Of a DNA stretch of 64,000 nucleotides, positions 1 through 13,152 are shown in pieces. The stretch is taken from NCBI RefSeq assembly GCF_040115645.1, contig NC_089552.1, forward strand, positions 3,720,001 through 3,784,000, in the 5' to 3' direction. Under the pieces are notes generated by a model, which saw nothing but the letters and a program-made list of their open reading frames with translations, did not search any database and was not told where the DNA came from. The DNA comes from Euwallacea fornicatus. Lineage: Eukaryota > Arthropoda > Insecta > Coleoptera > Curculionidae. A program made the translations under genes and the position numbers. Numbering within the stretch: the first letter of the stretch is position 1; each line of letters opens with the position of its first letter.

Positions 1-2244
1 CCGTCTATAATCAACGACAAGTCAAGTCCCTAGAAGGTTCGTTATAGACGAGTTCTACTGTATTTTGTTAACGAAAATTTTGAAACTGGTTTGGTCTAGA
101 AGCACTGGCACCTATTCAAGCCTCAGCTTAATGTCCAACACATTCAATTAAATGGTCGGGTATACCTACACATCTTGACGTGCATCTGTCGACGGGCAAA
201 CCTGCAACGGTTCCATGTTTTTTTTAAAATAAATCGAGACTTGACTAATGATGTTTAGTGCTTGTCTAACGTTTCCTCGGCACATTATTTTGCCTCCAAT
301 TTACACCAGGTGAAATGTGTTCTTAAAGATTGTCTTTGAAAGGCTCAGGTTTAAGAGTTAATTGTATTTATACATTCAAAACGGCACACGCGGAAGCTTG
401 ACTTAAAAATATAGCAGGGCAAATTAACCACCATCGAAAAGTTATTACTTTGCATGGCAATTAAAATGTCACCGAGAAGTTAACACTAAATCTCAAGGTT
501 AAGTAAGCAAACCCCAAAAGGGTAATAGGCACTAGCTTACTCCCGTATCTCAAGAACCAACAGAGATGTTGTGACTCCGTTTGTGTTGGATCATACAGCG
601 TGTCGATCAATTTTATCTACTCTGCAAGGCAACTCCTCCACCGGTTCCCGAGAGATCAGCGTCTAAATTTTGAAAGTGGGCAAAAAGTAGGTACCGCTCC
701 CTTTTGAAATTTTCAGGAAAATTTTTAAATTATTGAGGTGCCGCAAAAACAACACATGACCAAGTGCTACCCCCTTAGGGGCAATTGTAATTAAAAAGTG
801 TGAAATTTTCAATCTTGCGCAGGTGTCTATAATCAAGAAAGTCCACCCATCCATAAATCTTTTAACTCCAGCACGGATATGTGTTGGTGGGCGATTATAG
901 ACTTATATAAAACTTCAATAACACTATGGAATCATTACAGTTGCTACATACATAACATAAACCTCAATATGAAAGTTTATTCCTTTTTAGGCCAGTTCCT
1001 TTAAGATAGGTATGTTAAGAAACCTGAATATTTACATAATTTTTTTATTTATAATTTCAGCCAGGAAAAGCCCCACCTTTGGATAAGTAAATGCTCATTG
1101 AATCATTTTGAAATGTTAGAGCATGCTCGCTGAAGTAAATAGCGAAAATAGCTGCGTTACCAATGGTGAGACCTTCTAGGAGTACTGAATTTATGTGTAA
1201 CCATTTGAATATTTATCTTTATAGAAACCGTACCATTTGGTATATTATAAATATCTCGTTAATCTTTCGCTCGATATTGGTTCATATTCATCTAAATGTT
1301 TTAACATTTGTAAATTGTGAGTTATTTCAACCATTCGACGCCTTGATATTCATTATCAATTTAACGTTCGCTAAACTGTATTTAAGTAATGTAAACAGTG
1401 AAGAATCTGAAATCCGAATTTTCTGTTTAAGATTTCATTTTGTAACGGAAAATTTGTCACTCAATCGATTGATCTTCGCTGTAACGTCGTTTGTCTTGGT
1501 CCATTCAATCGCCCTAAGTAGAGTATTTCCTGTGAGTTTGAGAAACAATTAGTATCTCGATGGAATCACTATGTAAGTTTTCATGGTTTTGAATGATTAT
1601 ATTGCAAAGGCATTAAATTAGAGAAGGACTCATTTGAGAATGTTCCTAAGTAACGTTTTGAACCTATTTTTGTGAGTCTATAACACAATATCATATCCAT
1701 TCAAGTCTCAAAAGTCCCAATAAAATCTAAATCCAAAGTTATTAGCACACTGACGCAAATTCCAATATTCTTAGAGAAATTTACAAAAATGTCTATAGGA
1801 ATTTCGGAAATTATAAATAACCTAAAATTTGTTTTGAGACGCAGAAATTTCAATTTCTAAAAAGCTGTCGAAAATTCAGTCAACATTTTCAAAAATCGGC
1901 TTTGAAATCTTAAACACTCTCTATATATCTCAAATAAATTTCCCAAAATGCCTTAACATTCAGGTGAAGAATCGAAATCATTTTAGTAATCATATCGAAA
2001 AGTTTAAAGTTCGTTGAAAAGATTGCTTTTTATCGATCGAACGATATAGAACCCTCATCAGCAAAGAAACACATATCGCAAAAACGTACAAATGTCTGCA
2101 GAAAAACGACGACACACGTCATTAATTTAGGCAGATTTTTACAAGATTAAAATAACGTTACAAATACTAACGAAATGAAATTAGAAACTGTAACAGAAAT
2201 AATGAACATTTGAAAGGCCATATTTCATTGGTACTCTGGAAAAT
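1..2244. other. non-coding stretch, nothing assigned
   Basis: AT-rich DNA with stop codons in all frames. Short open frames on both strands (for example 663-854 minus and 1163-1552 plus) have the Phe/Ile/Leu-rich composition expected from translating AT-rich non-coding DNA and show no domain. I see no RNA gene or transposon end. Confidence 0.6.
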
Positions 2245-2295
2245 GGCATTTTCTCGTGCACACGTGACAAATTTACGCGTGCACGAGAAAATGCC
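2245..2295. repeat. 51-bp foldback (inverted repeat)
   Basis: Two 20-base arms, beginning GGCATTTTCTCGTGCAC and ending with its complement, match at 19 of 20 positions around an 11-base loop. The arms are clearly richer in GC than their surroundings. Related GTGC/CGAGAAA words recur near 2575-2625. It could be a relic of a foldback element or an RNA hairpin; there is no coding context. Confidence 0.75.
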
Positions 2296-5200
2296 GACGT
2301 CTTTTAAGGACCTGTAATAAAACGCGAAGTCGAAAACGGGAAGTCAGGTATGCATGTGAAAATGCATTTCAGACGTGTAATGAAAGATACTTTTCGTTAT
2401 TAAACTTTGGAAACAATGACATATACATATATCGATATGAGCTACCTGCTGATTTAATGCAATACCGAATAGATATTATTCGGGATCAACTAAATTCCGG
2501 ATGCAAGGCTCCGGTTTAAGCTTCTTGTTATTTGGCAATATGGAAAATAGTATAGCGAAAGTGTAAAGATTATTTTCTTGTGCATTTGCACGGTTTTTCT
2601 GTGCGCTTACGAGAAAGACGCGTGTGTTTCAGCTCTTGACCTCAATATAATTAAGAACTTAATTTTCACGGTTAAACATTGAAAATTATTAAACGATTTA
2701 TTGAATAAGAGGATGAAATAATAATTTGATTGTTTTGTATTCTACGCTTCTCTCAATTTCTTAATTTAAAATCTGCCTTGCAAAGATTCAGTTAAGTGAA
2801 TTAAGTTCGAAATAATACTTTGCATTTAGTTGAATGAAGAAAAGTCGTTCTATGGAATTGACCAGCTGACTTATAGACGATCATAGATAACAGGACTTCA
2901 ATCGGAAGAAGAAAAACTTACAAATTTTTCTGCGATCCCAAACCTTCTTTACCTGGTATTCTTTGAAAGCTCATTTAAAAACCAGAGCCGGAAAGCAGCT
3001 TGAATGAGCAAAAAAAGGAAAGAAATAATAAATAATAAAAAGGCCGCCATTATGCAACAGTCCGTGAGTAACGTGTTTGTTAAAGTTAAAATGACGGTTA
3101 CTCAACAGTTGTGCGATGTGATGAATGTAAAATTACGAGAGGTGTATTATACAAGAATTTCAATTGGAGTAAATTAATGAATTACTGCCTTGTGAATAAA
3201 TAATCGTCCCAATTATGTTGTACGTCTTGTTTGGCTCGATTTAACCCTAAAATTGCTTCATCAAGACCATGTTTAAATTCCTGTTAACTCATGAAGAACT
3301 GCATTATCTTACGATTTACGTGAGTTTTTGGGTATTAAATACACAAGATGCTATTTTGGGCTTTTCTGGCAAATGCGGTGGCTCGTCACTTACCGCAACA
3401 ATCCAGTGCTGACAGATGGAAACTAGTTAACAAATTCCTCGAGTTAGTAACAATAATTGACGCTTATTAACGGGTATAACATGTCGTCGGTGGGTGTTTG
3501 TATTTTTAGGTGTTGACATGGATATGCATATTGATCCTGTCGTTAAAAACACGCTAAGGTGCGAATAATATACAAGCTTTCGGGCTGAGATCACCGCATT
3601 GTTTGCTTAGATAATCACATATTAATCATTTTTCTTGAATTTCGAGACAAGTAATTTCCTTATCCGAACGATTGCCGTTTGGGCTTTCTAAACATAAACA
3701 TAGAGAGGACAAATTAACACCAAGGTTCCCCTGGAAATTCGAATCAAAAGCCCGATGCGGAACTTTCACATTATTATTCAAACCCGGCTCAGTCGGGACC
3801 CGGAAAGATGAAATTAGAATCTTGTCAGGGATGAAATTTCTAAAGAGAAACTATAGAGATGACAAGTTTCCTGTAGACCTTTGCGAAACACTTGCGTCAA
3901 CCAGTATATGACTCCGATTGGGAGGGAAAATAGAAATATTTTTTTCACTGGTTAGACTCAAATGCAAAAGAAGGGTAAAACGAACAGACAACTAGGCACC
4001 TATGTAAAATTAAATGGAATCAGAAATAGGCCCGAGTCAATTATCCAGGCTTAGTTTCCTATCGAGTGTGCCCGGTTGTTTATGCACGGGCTCAATTGAT
4101 TTTGCTAAAACACGAAGTGCGAGCCAAGTAGTCAAATAAATAACTTTTATAGGTTTTCGTTTGCACGTTGTATATCTGGTTTAGCAATTTGAAATTGCAT
4201 TTAATTGTTTAACGTTAAAGAGAAAAAAGTCGGCCGGTTTCTCCACCGAAAATTATTGCACAGGGTGTTCTATTTTCGATGTAATTGGGGGGTTTCAGGT
4301 CTTTCCCGAGTAGACGGTGAAAATCCGTGGTCCCGACCCTCAACCGATTTTTCAGCCAACTTCAGTTATCTAAACATGTTGACGTCTCGACTTGCTTAGA
4401 GTGCACAGGGTGTTAATGGCTTTTTAGGGTTTTTTCAAACCCCATAACTTTTTGTGTGTGAATATTTTTAATGTGTGGCAAAAAAACCTTTTGTTGCATT
4501 TTTTGTGTGCAATCCAGCGGCAAACTTGAATTTTTTCTAGCTTAATTTGTTTTCGTGTTAAAACAGTTGTTAAATTTGAACAAAGTTGATTTTTTTTTAT
4601 TGTCAGTCATTATTCCATTAACTACGGATTTATTTCGCTTTCTGAAAATATATAGTTTCATACATTAATCTCGGCGAATAAGACAATTATAAACGATGTT
4701 TCTTTTTTTTTTATTTCAATTAAACCCAACTCTTTAAAATCTGCTCACTTCACATCATTAACGGGAGCCATCACAAGAAAGTTATTAATTTGAATAATTA
4801 AGTATTATTTTACGCAAAACTGTGAACATTAAATTTAAATATGTACATTATATATTCAAATTTAATATTTACATTTCGAATATATATTTATATAAATGAA
4901 ACAACTGCATGAAGTGTCAAATAACTAAATATGAATGTGTGCATAAAACAAAGATTCATAGGGGATTTGGCCAGGAAGTGTTTTCCAAAAAATCGTTTTT
5001 AATTTTGTTATTTACCGCGACCAACATATGGAGCTACATATTTCCAGAAAGCTAAAAAATCTTTGGTTCCTGGAATCAGGGCCATCTATGGTTTCCATTA
5101 AAAAAAGCCACTTTGGTCTATAGGTCGAAAAATATCAAGGTAGAAAAAAATCGTGTACGCCGCTGGGTTGCACATAAGAAAATGCACAAAAGATGTTTTT

Positions 5201-6787
5201 GCCTGAGACTACAGGAGAAGCAAATATTAACATATCAGGTAGTCTTATGTTAATATTTGTTTTTTGTGTAATTTTTAAATTATTAGAAACCGTGAAAAAA
5301 TTATAAAAAACTTATTTGGTTTGCATCGGTGTTCCCACGTTTTAAAAAAGGTAGGTTTCTGAAAAAACATAGCGTCGGCGTCGCGACGCTGATCGTCGCT
5401 TTCCAAATTTTAACGTTTTGGCATTTATTTCGGCTTACGTTGTGTTATTTAATGTGCTGAAAAGATTACTTTGCTTAGTCCATCTGTTTTCGTATCAAAT
5501 GAGTGAGGCGTTCAGTTTGAATGACCCTACACTGGGTAGTCACAATTGATTGAAACTCCGTTCAAAGAGCAGCAGTTCTTGCCAATCTTTGACATACATC
5601 TGAACATAAAAACGAAAGGATGACTTCTGGTATTATCTAGTACATTCAAGTATTGGAGTATGTTTGCAAAAAAATAGCTTTTAAATAGAAACTGAAAAAA
5701 GGAGTCGGGCGCCGACATGTGTTGGTTGGCATGCTGGAATTGATCCATAATCTTGAAAATAAATTCGCAACATATGGAAAGACTCTGAAACCATAAAATG
5801 GAGGTAATGCACGTCTGTGGTTTCTATTTTTTTCCTATTTTTTCCAGGCAACACACGAATGTGTGTTTGACGTCTGGCCATGTTACACGATCTCTGTGAT
5901 TGCACCTGCTTTGTCCTGCTGAAATCTTTCTATTTCTACCTGAACATATATTTTTTCCCCGAAAAACTATCATTGCTATTTCCCCACACAATCTTTTCTA
6001 TATTTAAAGTCAAGCAAAATATTGATGAATTAACAAGACGGACTTTGAGCTGTATTCACGGTTTTGAGGTTGTTTTTCAGTCCATTGAACATACTGCAAA
6101 AATTCGGGGAGGTATTTCCGGGACTATTCTAAGATTATTTAGTCCTTGGATGATTTTTGAAAGGTTTTTTTGTTGCGAAGATACAGAACGAGAAAAAAAT
6201 ACTTTCCTCGCACTGCATCGGAACCTGGATATGAAGACTTCAGCAATGTTATTAGATGGACGAAAATTATCAAATTTTCCCTCACCTTGGGTTCTCTGAC
6301 TAGCAGGACACCTCTGCCTCAACGGTCTGCCGATGAAGGGATGGATGAAACTGACTAAGGAACGGCTTTATGAAAAAGAGTTAGAAGAGAAGGGTCAATA
6401 ACTACCAGACGTGTTTAGTTTTCGATATTTTTCAAATGCCCAAACTTGAAGAGGACAATATTGCGGAACATCTTTCGAGCCAATTCTCTGACGTCACCAC
6501 TTTGATCAACAGTTATTTGTTTTATAGAGCACGTTTGACATTTGCTAATCTCCACGTGCAAATCGGAAACTCGTGGTATCCCAATTATTCTGCAGCTCAA
6601 AATGTTCAAAAGCTATATCCTTATATAGAGAGCAAATGTAATTTTGTCATCACGTCAGAAAAAATATTTAAACTATTTTATTAGCATATTGTTTGTTTTC
6701 TAGATCCAAGATTTAAGTAAGAAATTCGTAAAAATCCTTTTAATCAAACTTCAACTGCTTAAAAATTAAATAAACTCGACCACTTAC
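2296..6787. other. non-coding stretch, weak repeat traces
   Basis: No supportable gene. Two same-orientation CACAGGGTGTT words near 4258 and 4403 look like lone ends of the CAGGGTG-type transposons found elsewhere in the window, but no matching opposite end is visible. Overlapping open frames on both strands at 5880-6684 have no recognisable motif. A perfect TGACGTCA (CRE) octamer lies at 6489-6496. Confidence 0.5.
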
Positions 6788-6842
6788 CTGGAGACCATCT
6801 CGGATCTGAGCAGGTTCAATTTGCGGCGGAGTAAAGTGTGAA
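6788..6842 (-). CDS. candidate internal exon, unrecognised gene
   Basis: On the minus strand a pyrimidine-rich tract ending in TTTTATTTTCAG is followed by 55 nt and then a consensus donor, GTAAGTG. The island is more GC-rich than its flanks. Two of the three frames are open. The frame that accepts one base from the 24.06-24.11 kb island reads V then HTLLRRKLNLLRSEMVS and leaves two bases over. The other reads SHFTPPQIEPAQIRDGLQ. I do not recognise either peptide. It is called an exon because of its splice sites and composition; the host gene and product are unknown. Confidence 0.5.
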
Positions 6843-9309
6843 CTGAAAATAAAAATAAAAACTGTAAAGAATAAGCCAAAACATACTGTAAAACGAGTAT
6901 GACCTTAGACAATAAATATATTAAAATTACATATTACCCTCTCTATTTCAATACCTCATTTTATTACCTAATTCCATAGAAATTACCCAATCGGCTGTTA
7001 GCCTCTTTATTCTTTGGAACCTCCCGTAGATACTTCCATTAAAAAACAAATCTTTCCTCATGGGAGTTTAATTCAAAAAGATTTGTCCCGATTCGGGAAG
7101 CTATAACCAACGATGTCATCAAATGAGCGGTAAGTTAATTTAGTCGTTTATTCCCAAACACAATAGGAAAAATATACCTAAGGAGGAGTTGGCACTTTAT
7201 AAGGGATTTAGTGGATCCTCGATGAATACTCTTCGAACTTTGATCCTCTCGAATATTGTCATACCACTTCATCGGAGGTGGGCGTGTCTTAGACACACAA
7301 CTTTGATAGTTGCATTTCTCCTCTGAGGAGAACTTCCACCTCTTGAATGAGACAACATACTCGCTTCTATAAAGACGACGGACACTTGGGCCGAGAGGGA
7401 TGATACCACATGGAGTTAAAAGGGATGCATTGGGGAGCGGACAGGACGCTTGAGGACCGAATCCCAGGGCTCCTTCCCTCTAAACTACTACTATCTAATT
7501 ATTCAAATTTGTTAATTAATGTCTATGTTCAAATTTCTGGGTAAATCCAAGAACTTTAACAATGCGAAGTTTTGCGTCATATTCAATAAACCTGAGCCCA
7601 TAAACTTAGACAAAACACTATCCCACACACACCACCCGATTGGGTGAAACTAGTCCCTTCGATCTGCAAAATAACACTAAAAGTTCGCACTAAAACGCTA
7701 AGCCAAAGCATAAAGAAGCGACACAAAATGTGTTTGAAAGTAAATGGCTAAGCTGATAAAAAGAGGTACAATGTTTTTATTGAGATGGGGAAAATGTGAC
7801 AAAGGGCATCTTAAGACCCTCTTTGGAAGGACTGATATGCCCTTAAAACAGCTACGGGGAGGAACAGTAATATCCAACTAGCGCATTAACCTTTGAAGGT
7901 ATATTCCTAACTCAAAGCTCTATACCCCAAACTCACTGCACGAATCCAAATTTCAATATTCAACCCTTTATACTCTAATGACGATGCCTGATACCAAAAT
8001 AATGAGATTATGTACTCGTACTTTTAAGCATTCATTCTTATTTTCATTACACGAAAAACTCGAATAGGAGTGGAAAGCAAATTATCGTAGGAACTTCCGA
8101 AATGAATGCATTTTTTACAGTCCAAGTCTTATAGTGGAACATATTTCCTCGGAAATCACCTATAAAAGGCGTCAGAAAATGCGGCAATAAGGGTTGTAAT
8201 AAAGAGCTAGATGGAAGGAGTTGAGGCCCTTAAGTTTTAAACGGATCACTAAACTTTTAAATACAAACAGGAATCGTCAGGCTTTGACGATAAAAAGCAA
8301 ATGGAAGAAACATATGGTGTAAAGCTGAATATTTCATGTCATGATCAGATGTGCATTATTTGCATTTCATTTCTTAGGATTAGCCAACTTCCACTAAACA
8401 AATTTCAAAGCAATTTTCTTTCCTCAATTCCCTGAAAAATGCAGAACAATTTTACTCGGCACCGCAAATCTGGGACATTGTTTATATTAGACAAAGCTGA
8501 TACAGTCATCTTTTATGTAAAATCCATGTAATACGTGCTCTACAAAAAATCTAATAATAAATCTTGTGAATCCCATGAAAAATCCTGTGTTGTGGCAGGG
8601 AAAGCCGTGAACATCTGTTCCTCATCAACTATTCGACCTAAGAGATTTAGAATGAAACCGTATTCATAAATAACATTTGTGTTTAAAACGTAATATTGTT
8701 AAGTCTCAGATTTTGTTGTAATGCATAAAATGAGTGCTTTTCGAACAAATTGAAATTGATATGGTGAAAAAAAGCGAAAATAACCAGTGGTGTTTGTGGC
8801 TGCCAAAACAGGGAGGGATCAGGAGATTCCAGATATTCACGAGAGAAAACGATTTGGAACTATTACGTAAATCCACTACACTTCAAGGCGTACGTATAGT
8901 GCGTTCCAATTAACTTGCAACCACTTTAACTGGCAATAAGTCCCCTGATACTTTTTTTACTGGGACGCCCTATACATTTTATATTATATTATACTATGAA
9001 AAATGTCATATTTCCATAGTATATTTCCGTACATGAAAGTGATTCGTGAATATAATGTAGATCATGCAAGTATATTACTAAGTATTTTATAAACTGGCAA
9101 AGCATAGCGAGTGGAAGCGACTGCTAGGTAAGTGGTTTGCAGTGGAAGTGATGCTGATGGAATAGCTGTGGAAAAATGATACGCAGCTAGTGACGAAAAG
9201 ACGGACAATTATTGTTTGCGGTAATAATTGAGTTAAAGTGAAACTAAGAAAAAAAAATGTCGCGATATTTCTACGCGATTCACTACATTGACTTTTTCTG
9301 CCGCTTCTA
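6843..9309. other. non-coding stretch, nothing assigned
   Basis: No open frame above background and no transposon end. Slightly higher GC around 7290-7480, with no consistent frame. It lies immediately upstream (minus-strand sense) of the 6.8-kb exon candidate, so it may be intron. Confidence 0.5.
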
Positions 9310-9335
9310 CAGTGGCGGGCAAAAATTCAGAAACT
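9310..9335 (+). repeat. left terminal inverted repeat of Tc1 copy
   Basis: Begins CAGTGGCGGGC directly after a TA. It matches, inverted and with several substitutions, the end at 10650-10675. In Tc1/mariner elements these ends are the transposase binding and cleavage sites. Confidence 0.8.
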
Positions 9336-9595
9336 GTTTTATTTTTAAGTCAACTTGAATTAAAAACAAATCATCAAGATCCTGTTATTGCGTAATTGTA
9401 TTCGTAATTGCAATTGTAGTCTTTCATTAGATTGATTATTAGAACGCACAGTTAACGAAATTAATATTGAAAAAAAATTGTTATAAATTAAATGTATTTT
9501 ATCAGCTGGACCGCAGCTTAGAAACTTTTATTTACAAAAAAATTACCACAGCAAGAAAAAAGACTTAATATTTGATATGATATCGTTGAGATTTA

Positions 9596-10390
9596 TTCAC
9601 TGCCTAACACTTTTAGGCATTCAATCAACAATATTCATATACACTTCCTTGGAAATTTTTCTCCATTTGTCAAATATTATTTCTAAAAGTTCACTTTTGT
9701 TACGAATATTTTCCAAACGGATGCGGCTATCTAGGATGTCCCATAAATGTTTAATTGGGTTTAAAGCGAAGGATAGGGATAGCTGTCCAATTACATCCAC
9801 CCTTTTAGAAGAAAACCAATTTTTTATTAACTCGGAAGTACGTTTCGGGTTATTAACTTATTGGAACCTCCAACGAAGAGGTATCTCCGCATACGGCAAC
9901 ATATTGTTCGATAATACATCCTGGTGTTGGAATTTGTCCATTCTTCCTCGTGCTTGCACAACGGGTTCAGTATCTGACCGACTAAAGCAACCCCAGATCA
10001 TGACACTGCAACCTCCATACTAAACCGTCGGTACTTGGTATTTGACGTTGTATCTTTCACCTGCTGAACGTTTTACATAGCGTCTACCATTCGATCCGTA
10101 TATTTTAAATTGACTTTTTTCGTCATTTCAAAGAACGGTACGCAATTTTTCAGAGATTCAGTTCAAGTTATTCCGAGCAAACTGTAAACGGACGTTAATG
10201 ATCTTTTTTGATACAGGGGTTTCTTGACAGCAACCCTTTCCAATAAGCCCGTACTGCATAGTCGACGTCTCACAGTCTTTTCGCTCAAGTGGAGATGAAA
10301 TTCTCGTGAAATTTCTTTTATCACTCTATCACTTAAAACATAATGAAAACTTGTTTTCGACCACTTTCGGGCAAATCAATGATCTTTCAT
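9596..10390 (-). pseudogene. Tc1-type transposase, degenerate
   Basis: Read on the minus strand from an ATG at 10390, fragments of a Tc1 transposase appear in order, with frameshifts between them. First comes a helix-turn-helix region with LHLSEKTVRRRLCSTGLLER. Next is a middle part ending GCSVMIWGCFS, the usual GGSVMVWG motif of the family. Then come MLPYAEIPLRWRFQ, and finally ALNPIKHLWDIL, the NPIEHLWD motif of the DD34E core. The catalytic Glu of that last motif is Lys here. The tail resembles the usual KISKEV...SMPKR ending. At least four stops or shifts are present. It is a fossil, not a functional gene. Confidence 0.85.
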
Positions 10391-10649
10391 TTTAAATCAT
10401 TTCAAAATACACTTAGCTTTACCCGCGAACTCGTCCAAAATATTTTTATTCGTCGAGAGGAGCAACACGAATGAAAAGATTCTCAACTTTTGTCAAGGGA
10501 AAAAACTTGTCTTGACTTAATGATGGACATGTACAAACCCAATATAACAAACGAACTTATACAAGAATTGTAGGATTAGTGAATAAGAATTTTATTAATA
10601 CGAAGGGTCTCTTGAAAAACATATTTCAAGAAGAAATAAAAAATAAAAA

Positions 10650-10675
10650 AGTTTCTACTCTTTTCTCCGCCACTG
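10650..10675 (-). repeat. right terminal inverted repeat of Tc1 copy
   Basis: Ends CTCCGCCACTG just before TA. Read on the minus strand it starts CAGTGGCGGAG and pairs with the left end at 9310. Confidence 0.8.
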
Positions 10676-12146
10676 TACATTTAAAATTGGGGGTGTCGGT
10701 CTACCTTTTGTGGCTGTACTCAACCAATCGGGTTTTCTTTATGCCATTCTTATTTCTCCAAAAATTCTCAACACATTCGACCTTTGTAAAAAAATCTAAT
10801 CAGAACGTAGTAGCTAAAGAATAAATGCACCATAAATGACGTTTCGCTTGTATAAATCCGTTGATTAAAGTTGCGCCTCTGGGTTTTAATATAGCAAAAC
10901 GTTTTGAAAATATATATCAGTTCGTAAGGAAAGTCTGCTGAAAACATATCAAGCATTTACTCCAGCAGGGGAATTTTCTTTAATCTCTCCTTTCAACGCG
11001 ACCGAGATCTGGCTACGAAGGATTAGAAAAGACGAGATAAATAAATGCGAAGAGATTAGGAGACAAAATGGGGAACGGATTAATTTTATGCGGCAGTAAA
11101 GCTTTACTGCAGTCAGCAACTTGGAAAAATGGAAACATGAATATTAATAGAGAACGTGGTTATTTGCATTTCCTTTTTGTTGTTCTTTATTTATGCACTC
11201 TACGGACGCCTGAACTATTTCTTGTACATGGAATTTTTACGGGGCTATTGTTATGGATAGCAGTCTTGAATATTTCAGTATTCATTTAGGATTTTACCGG
11301 CTACGAGCACAAAAGTGAGGGAGGAAATATATAAGGAACAAGATGAATTTTGCAGCTTTAAAAATCTAATTCTGCTTGAGATAGATCCAGCGCAATTGGC
11401 TTACGTTCTTCCTATATTTGAATTCTTGCTTGGAAATCGCGTCCAGCTTTGTAGCTTATACGATGCTGCAGAAATGTTATTTGAATTGGCACTTGACACC
11501 TCATTCTTATTCTCCAACACGGAGAATTAAATTTGAGTCGTCCTAGGAAATGAATAGTTAAACCCCAGGGAATGAATAGATAATTCCCTGGAAATTTGCT
11601 AATCCACATTTGTTGTAATTACTCACTCGATTTTCTTTAAAGCAGCCAGAAGAGCATCAAACTTTCAAGAAACAAGAACTCGTCCGTAAGTAACTACAAA
11701 AGGATCACACAATGGATGAAATTACTATTCTGGAGCTTCCCTGAAGAAGAATTTCATTTAATTTTCTGTTTATTTCACCTTTTTGCCTTTCCTTAATTTG
11801 GTAAACCAAAAAACTGTTTAGCTCTCCTAGCAAATTAAACCGAGAGATGATGCCCTAGAATTCAGTTACTTAACTTGAACCAGTCGTGATGAAAGTGAAC
11901 TTTATAAGTCGCATTTCATTCTCCATTCCTATTTTTTTTCGTCTACTAAAAATATATTTACAAAAATTCCTTATTTTCAATTATTACAACTAACAAAACT
12001 TTTAGAATCGCCCATGAAGAGAAAAGAGGCGATGACAAGACGACACAACTAAAGCTGCATTTCCACGTCCTGCAACTATTTAATTTTTTTACCGAACTGC
12101 ATTGTTGAAATAAATTTAACAACAACAAAGCAATAAACAAAGAGAA
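10676..12146. other. non-coding spacer between two Tc1 relics
   Basis: No supportable gene. Open frames of 60-80 codons occur on both strands without motifs. Part of it probably belongs to the 3' non-coding end of the Tc1 relic at 12.15-13.15 kb, whose terminal repeats I could not find. Confidence 0.45.
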
Positions 12147-13152
12147 TTAATAATAGGTGCATCTACCTCGCGCTAATGGGACTTTTTCACACTACCTGGG
12201 CATAGAATTGATTAAGTTTTCTATCATTTGCCTTGCAATATTACTCCATTCTTCCTGGAGCATTTCTTCCAGGTCATCTAAATTTTCGGCAGGTGGCTGA
12301 CCTTTCACCGTCCTATGAAGAACTTCCCAAATATGTTCTATGGAGTTCAAGGCTGGGGAATTGGCTGGCCTACTCCAAAACTTCCATATTGTAGTCCTGA
12401 AGGTATTTCGTTACCAATCGGGCGGTGTGAGTTTTAGCATTATCTTGTCAAAGAACAAAGTTCGGACCTTCTGTTGCAAATGGGATGATGGAAGGTTCCG
12501 CGATGTTTTCTAAGAATTGACGACCATTCACGATTCCCTCTTGAAAGATGTGCAAAATGGGTACGCCTTGCTGAAGAAATTCCTCTTCGGACCATGATGG
12601 AGCTACCTCCGAAATGGACGGAATCTCTTACATTCGGCAGTAAATATCGCTCACCTCTACATCTACACGCTCGAATACGTGTCTCCATTGTTCCATGTCC
12701 CAATCAATATGATTTCTGGAAAAATTTAATCGCGCCCTCCGATGTTTACGGGTTAAGTGGAGCCTCAGAGCTCTGACCCTGGATCGTATGTTGACGCCAT
12801 GAAGCGTGTTTCTTATAGTCTGGGTGGATATTCGCTTTTCCGTAGCGCCGAAATGAGTATCAGCAATGTTTCTTGCTGTTCTTGCTGTATTTTACAGTGC
12901 TGATTACCAAATTGCGCTTTCCACGAGGTGTTGCTGTCCTTTTTCAAGAAGGATGAGATCTTGTGCTGAATGTACTAAATTCCCTATGCTGGCTACGAAG
13001 TCTAGAAATTACGCAATGACGCGTCTTTGATGTCTTCGAACGATGCTCAAAATGGAGTAACATTCTTCAAACCGAGCAGCTGCCCTGACCACTCGATCTC
13101 GATTTAAAAGTGTCCTCCGGGCAATAGGCCTTCTTACAGCGTCAAAATTCAT
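12147..13152 (-). pseudogene. Tc1-type transposase, degenerate (second family)
   Basis: The minus strand from an ATG at 13152 to a TAA at 12147 spans about 335 codons, the normal size of a Tc1 transposase, but in several frames. The N-terminus reads NRDRVVRAAARFEECYS, a typical helix-turn-helix start. The centre reads RYLLPNVRDSVHFGGSSIM, matching the VHFGGGSIMVWGGIS block. The core then has QDNAKTHTARLVTKYLQD with the second catalytic Asp. A shifted frame gives NSIEHIWEVLH with the final Glu kept. The end reads EEWSNIARQMIENLINSMPR. The segment that should carry the first catalytic Asp (the FTDES block) is missing between a WRHVF-like stretch and the RGERY stretch. It is a different family from the 9.3-kb copy. 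Confidence 0.85.

Larger units (their letters stand above)
9310..10675 (-). mobile_element. Tc1-type DNA transposon, full length but dead
   Basis: This 1366-bp element is flanked on both sides by TA (9308-9309 and 10676-10677), the target duplication of Tc1/mariner elements. Its ends are inverted repeats: the left starts CAGTGGCGGGCAAAA and the right, read inward, starts CAGTGGCGGAGAAAA. The matching continues for about 26 bp with a few differences. The interior is a degraded transposase read on the minus strand. The size fits the Tc1 family. The number of stops and frameshifts means it cannot move itself. Confidence 0.88.

Noticed and set aside
3394..3408. 15-nt microexon pattern on the minus strand (CTGTCAG / GCG-GTAAGTG)
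   Set aside because: Splice sites look good but 15 nt carries no coding evidence; such patterns arise by chance in AT-rich DNA.
9577..10023. 148-codon plus-strand open frame
   Set aside because: It is the antisense shadow of the degraded Tc1 transposase, which reads with family motifs on the minus strand.
12440..12776. Overlapping open frames on both strands
   Set aside because: The minus frame is part of the Tc1 relic (already described); the plus frame is its shadow.
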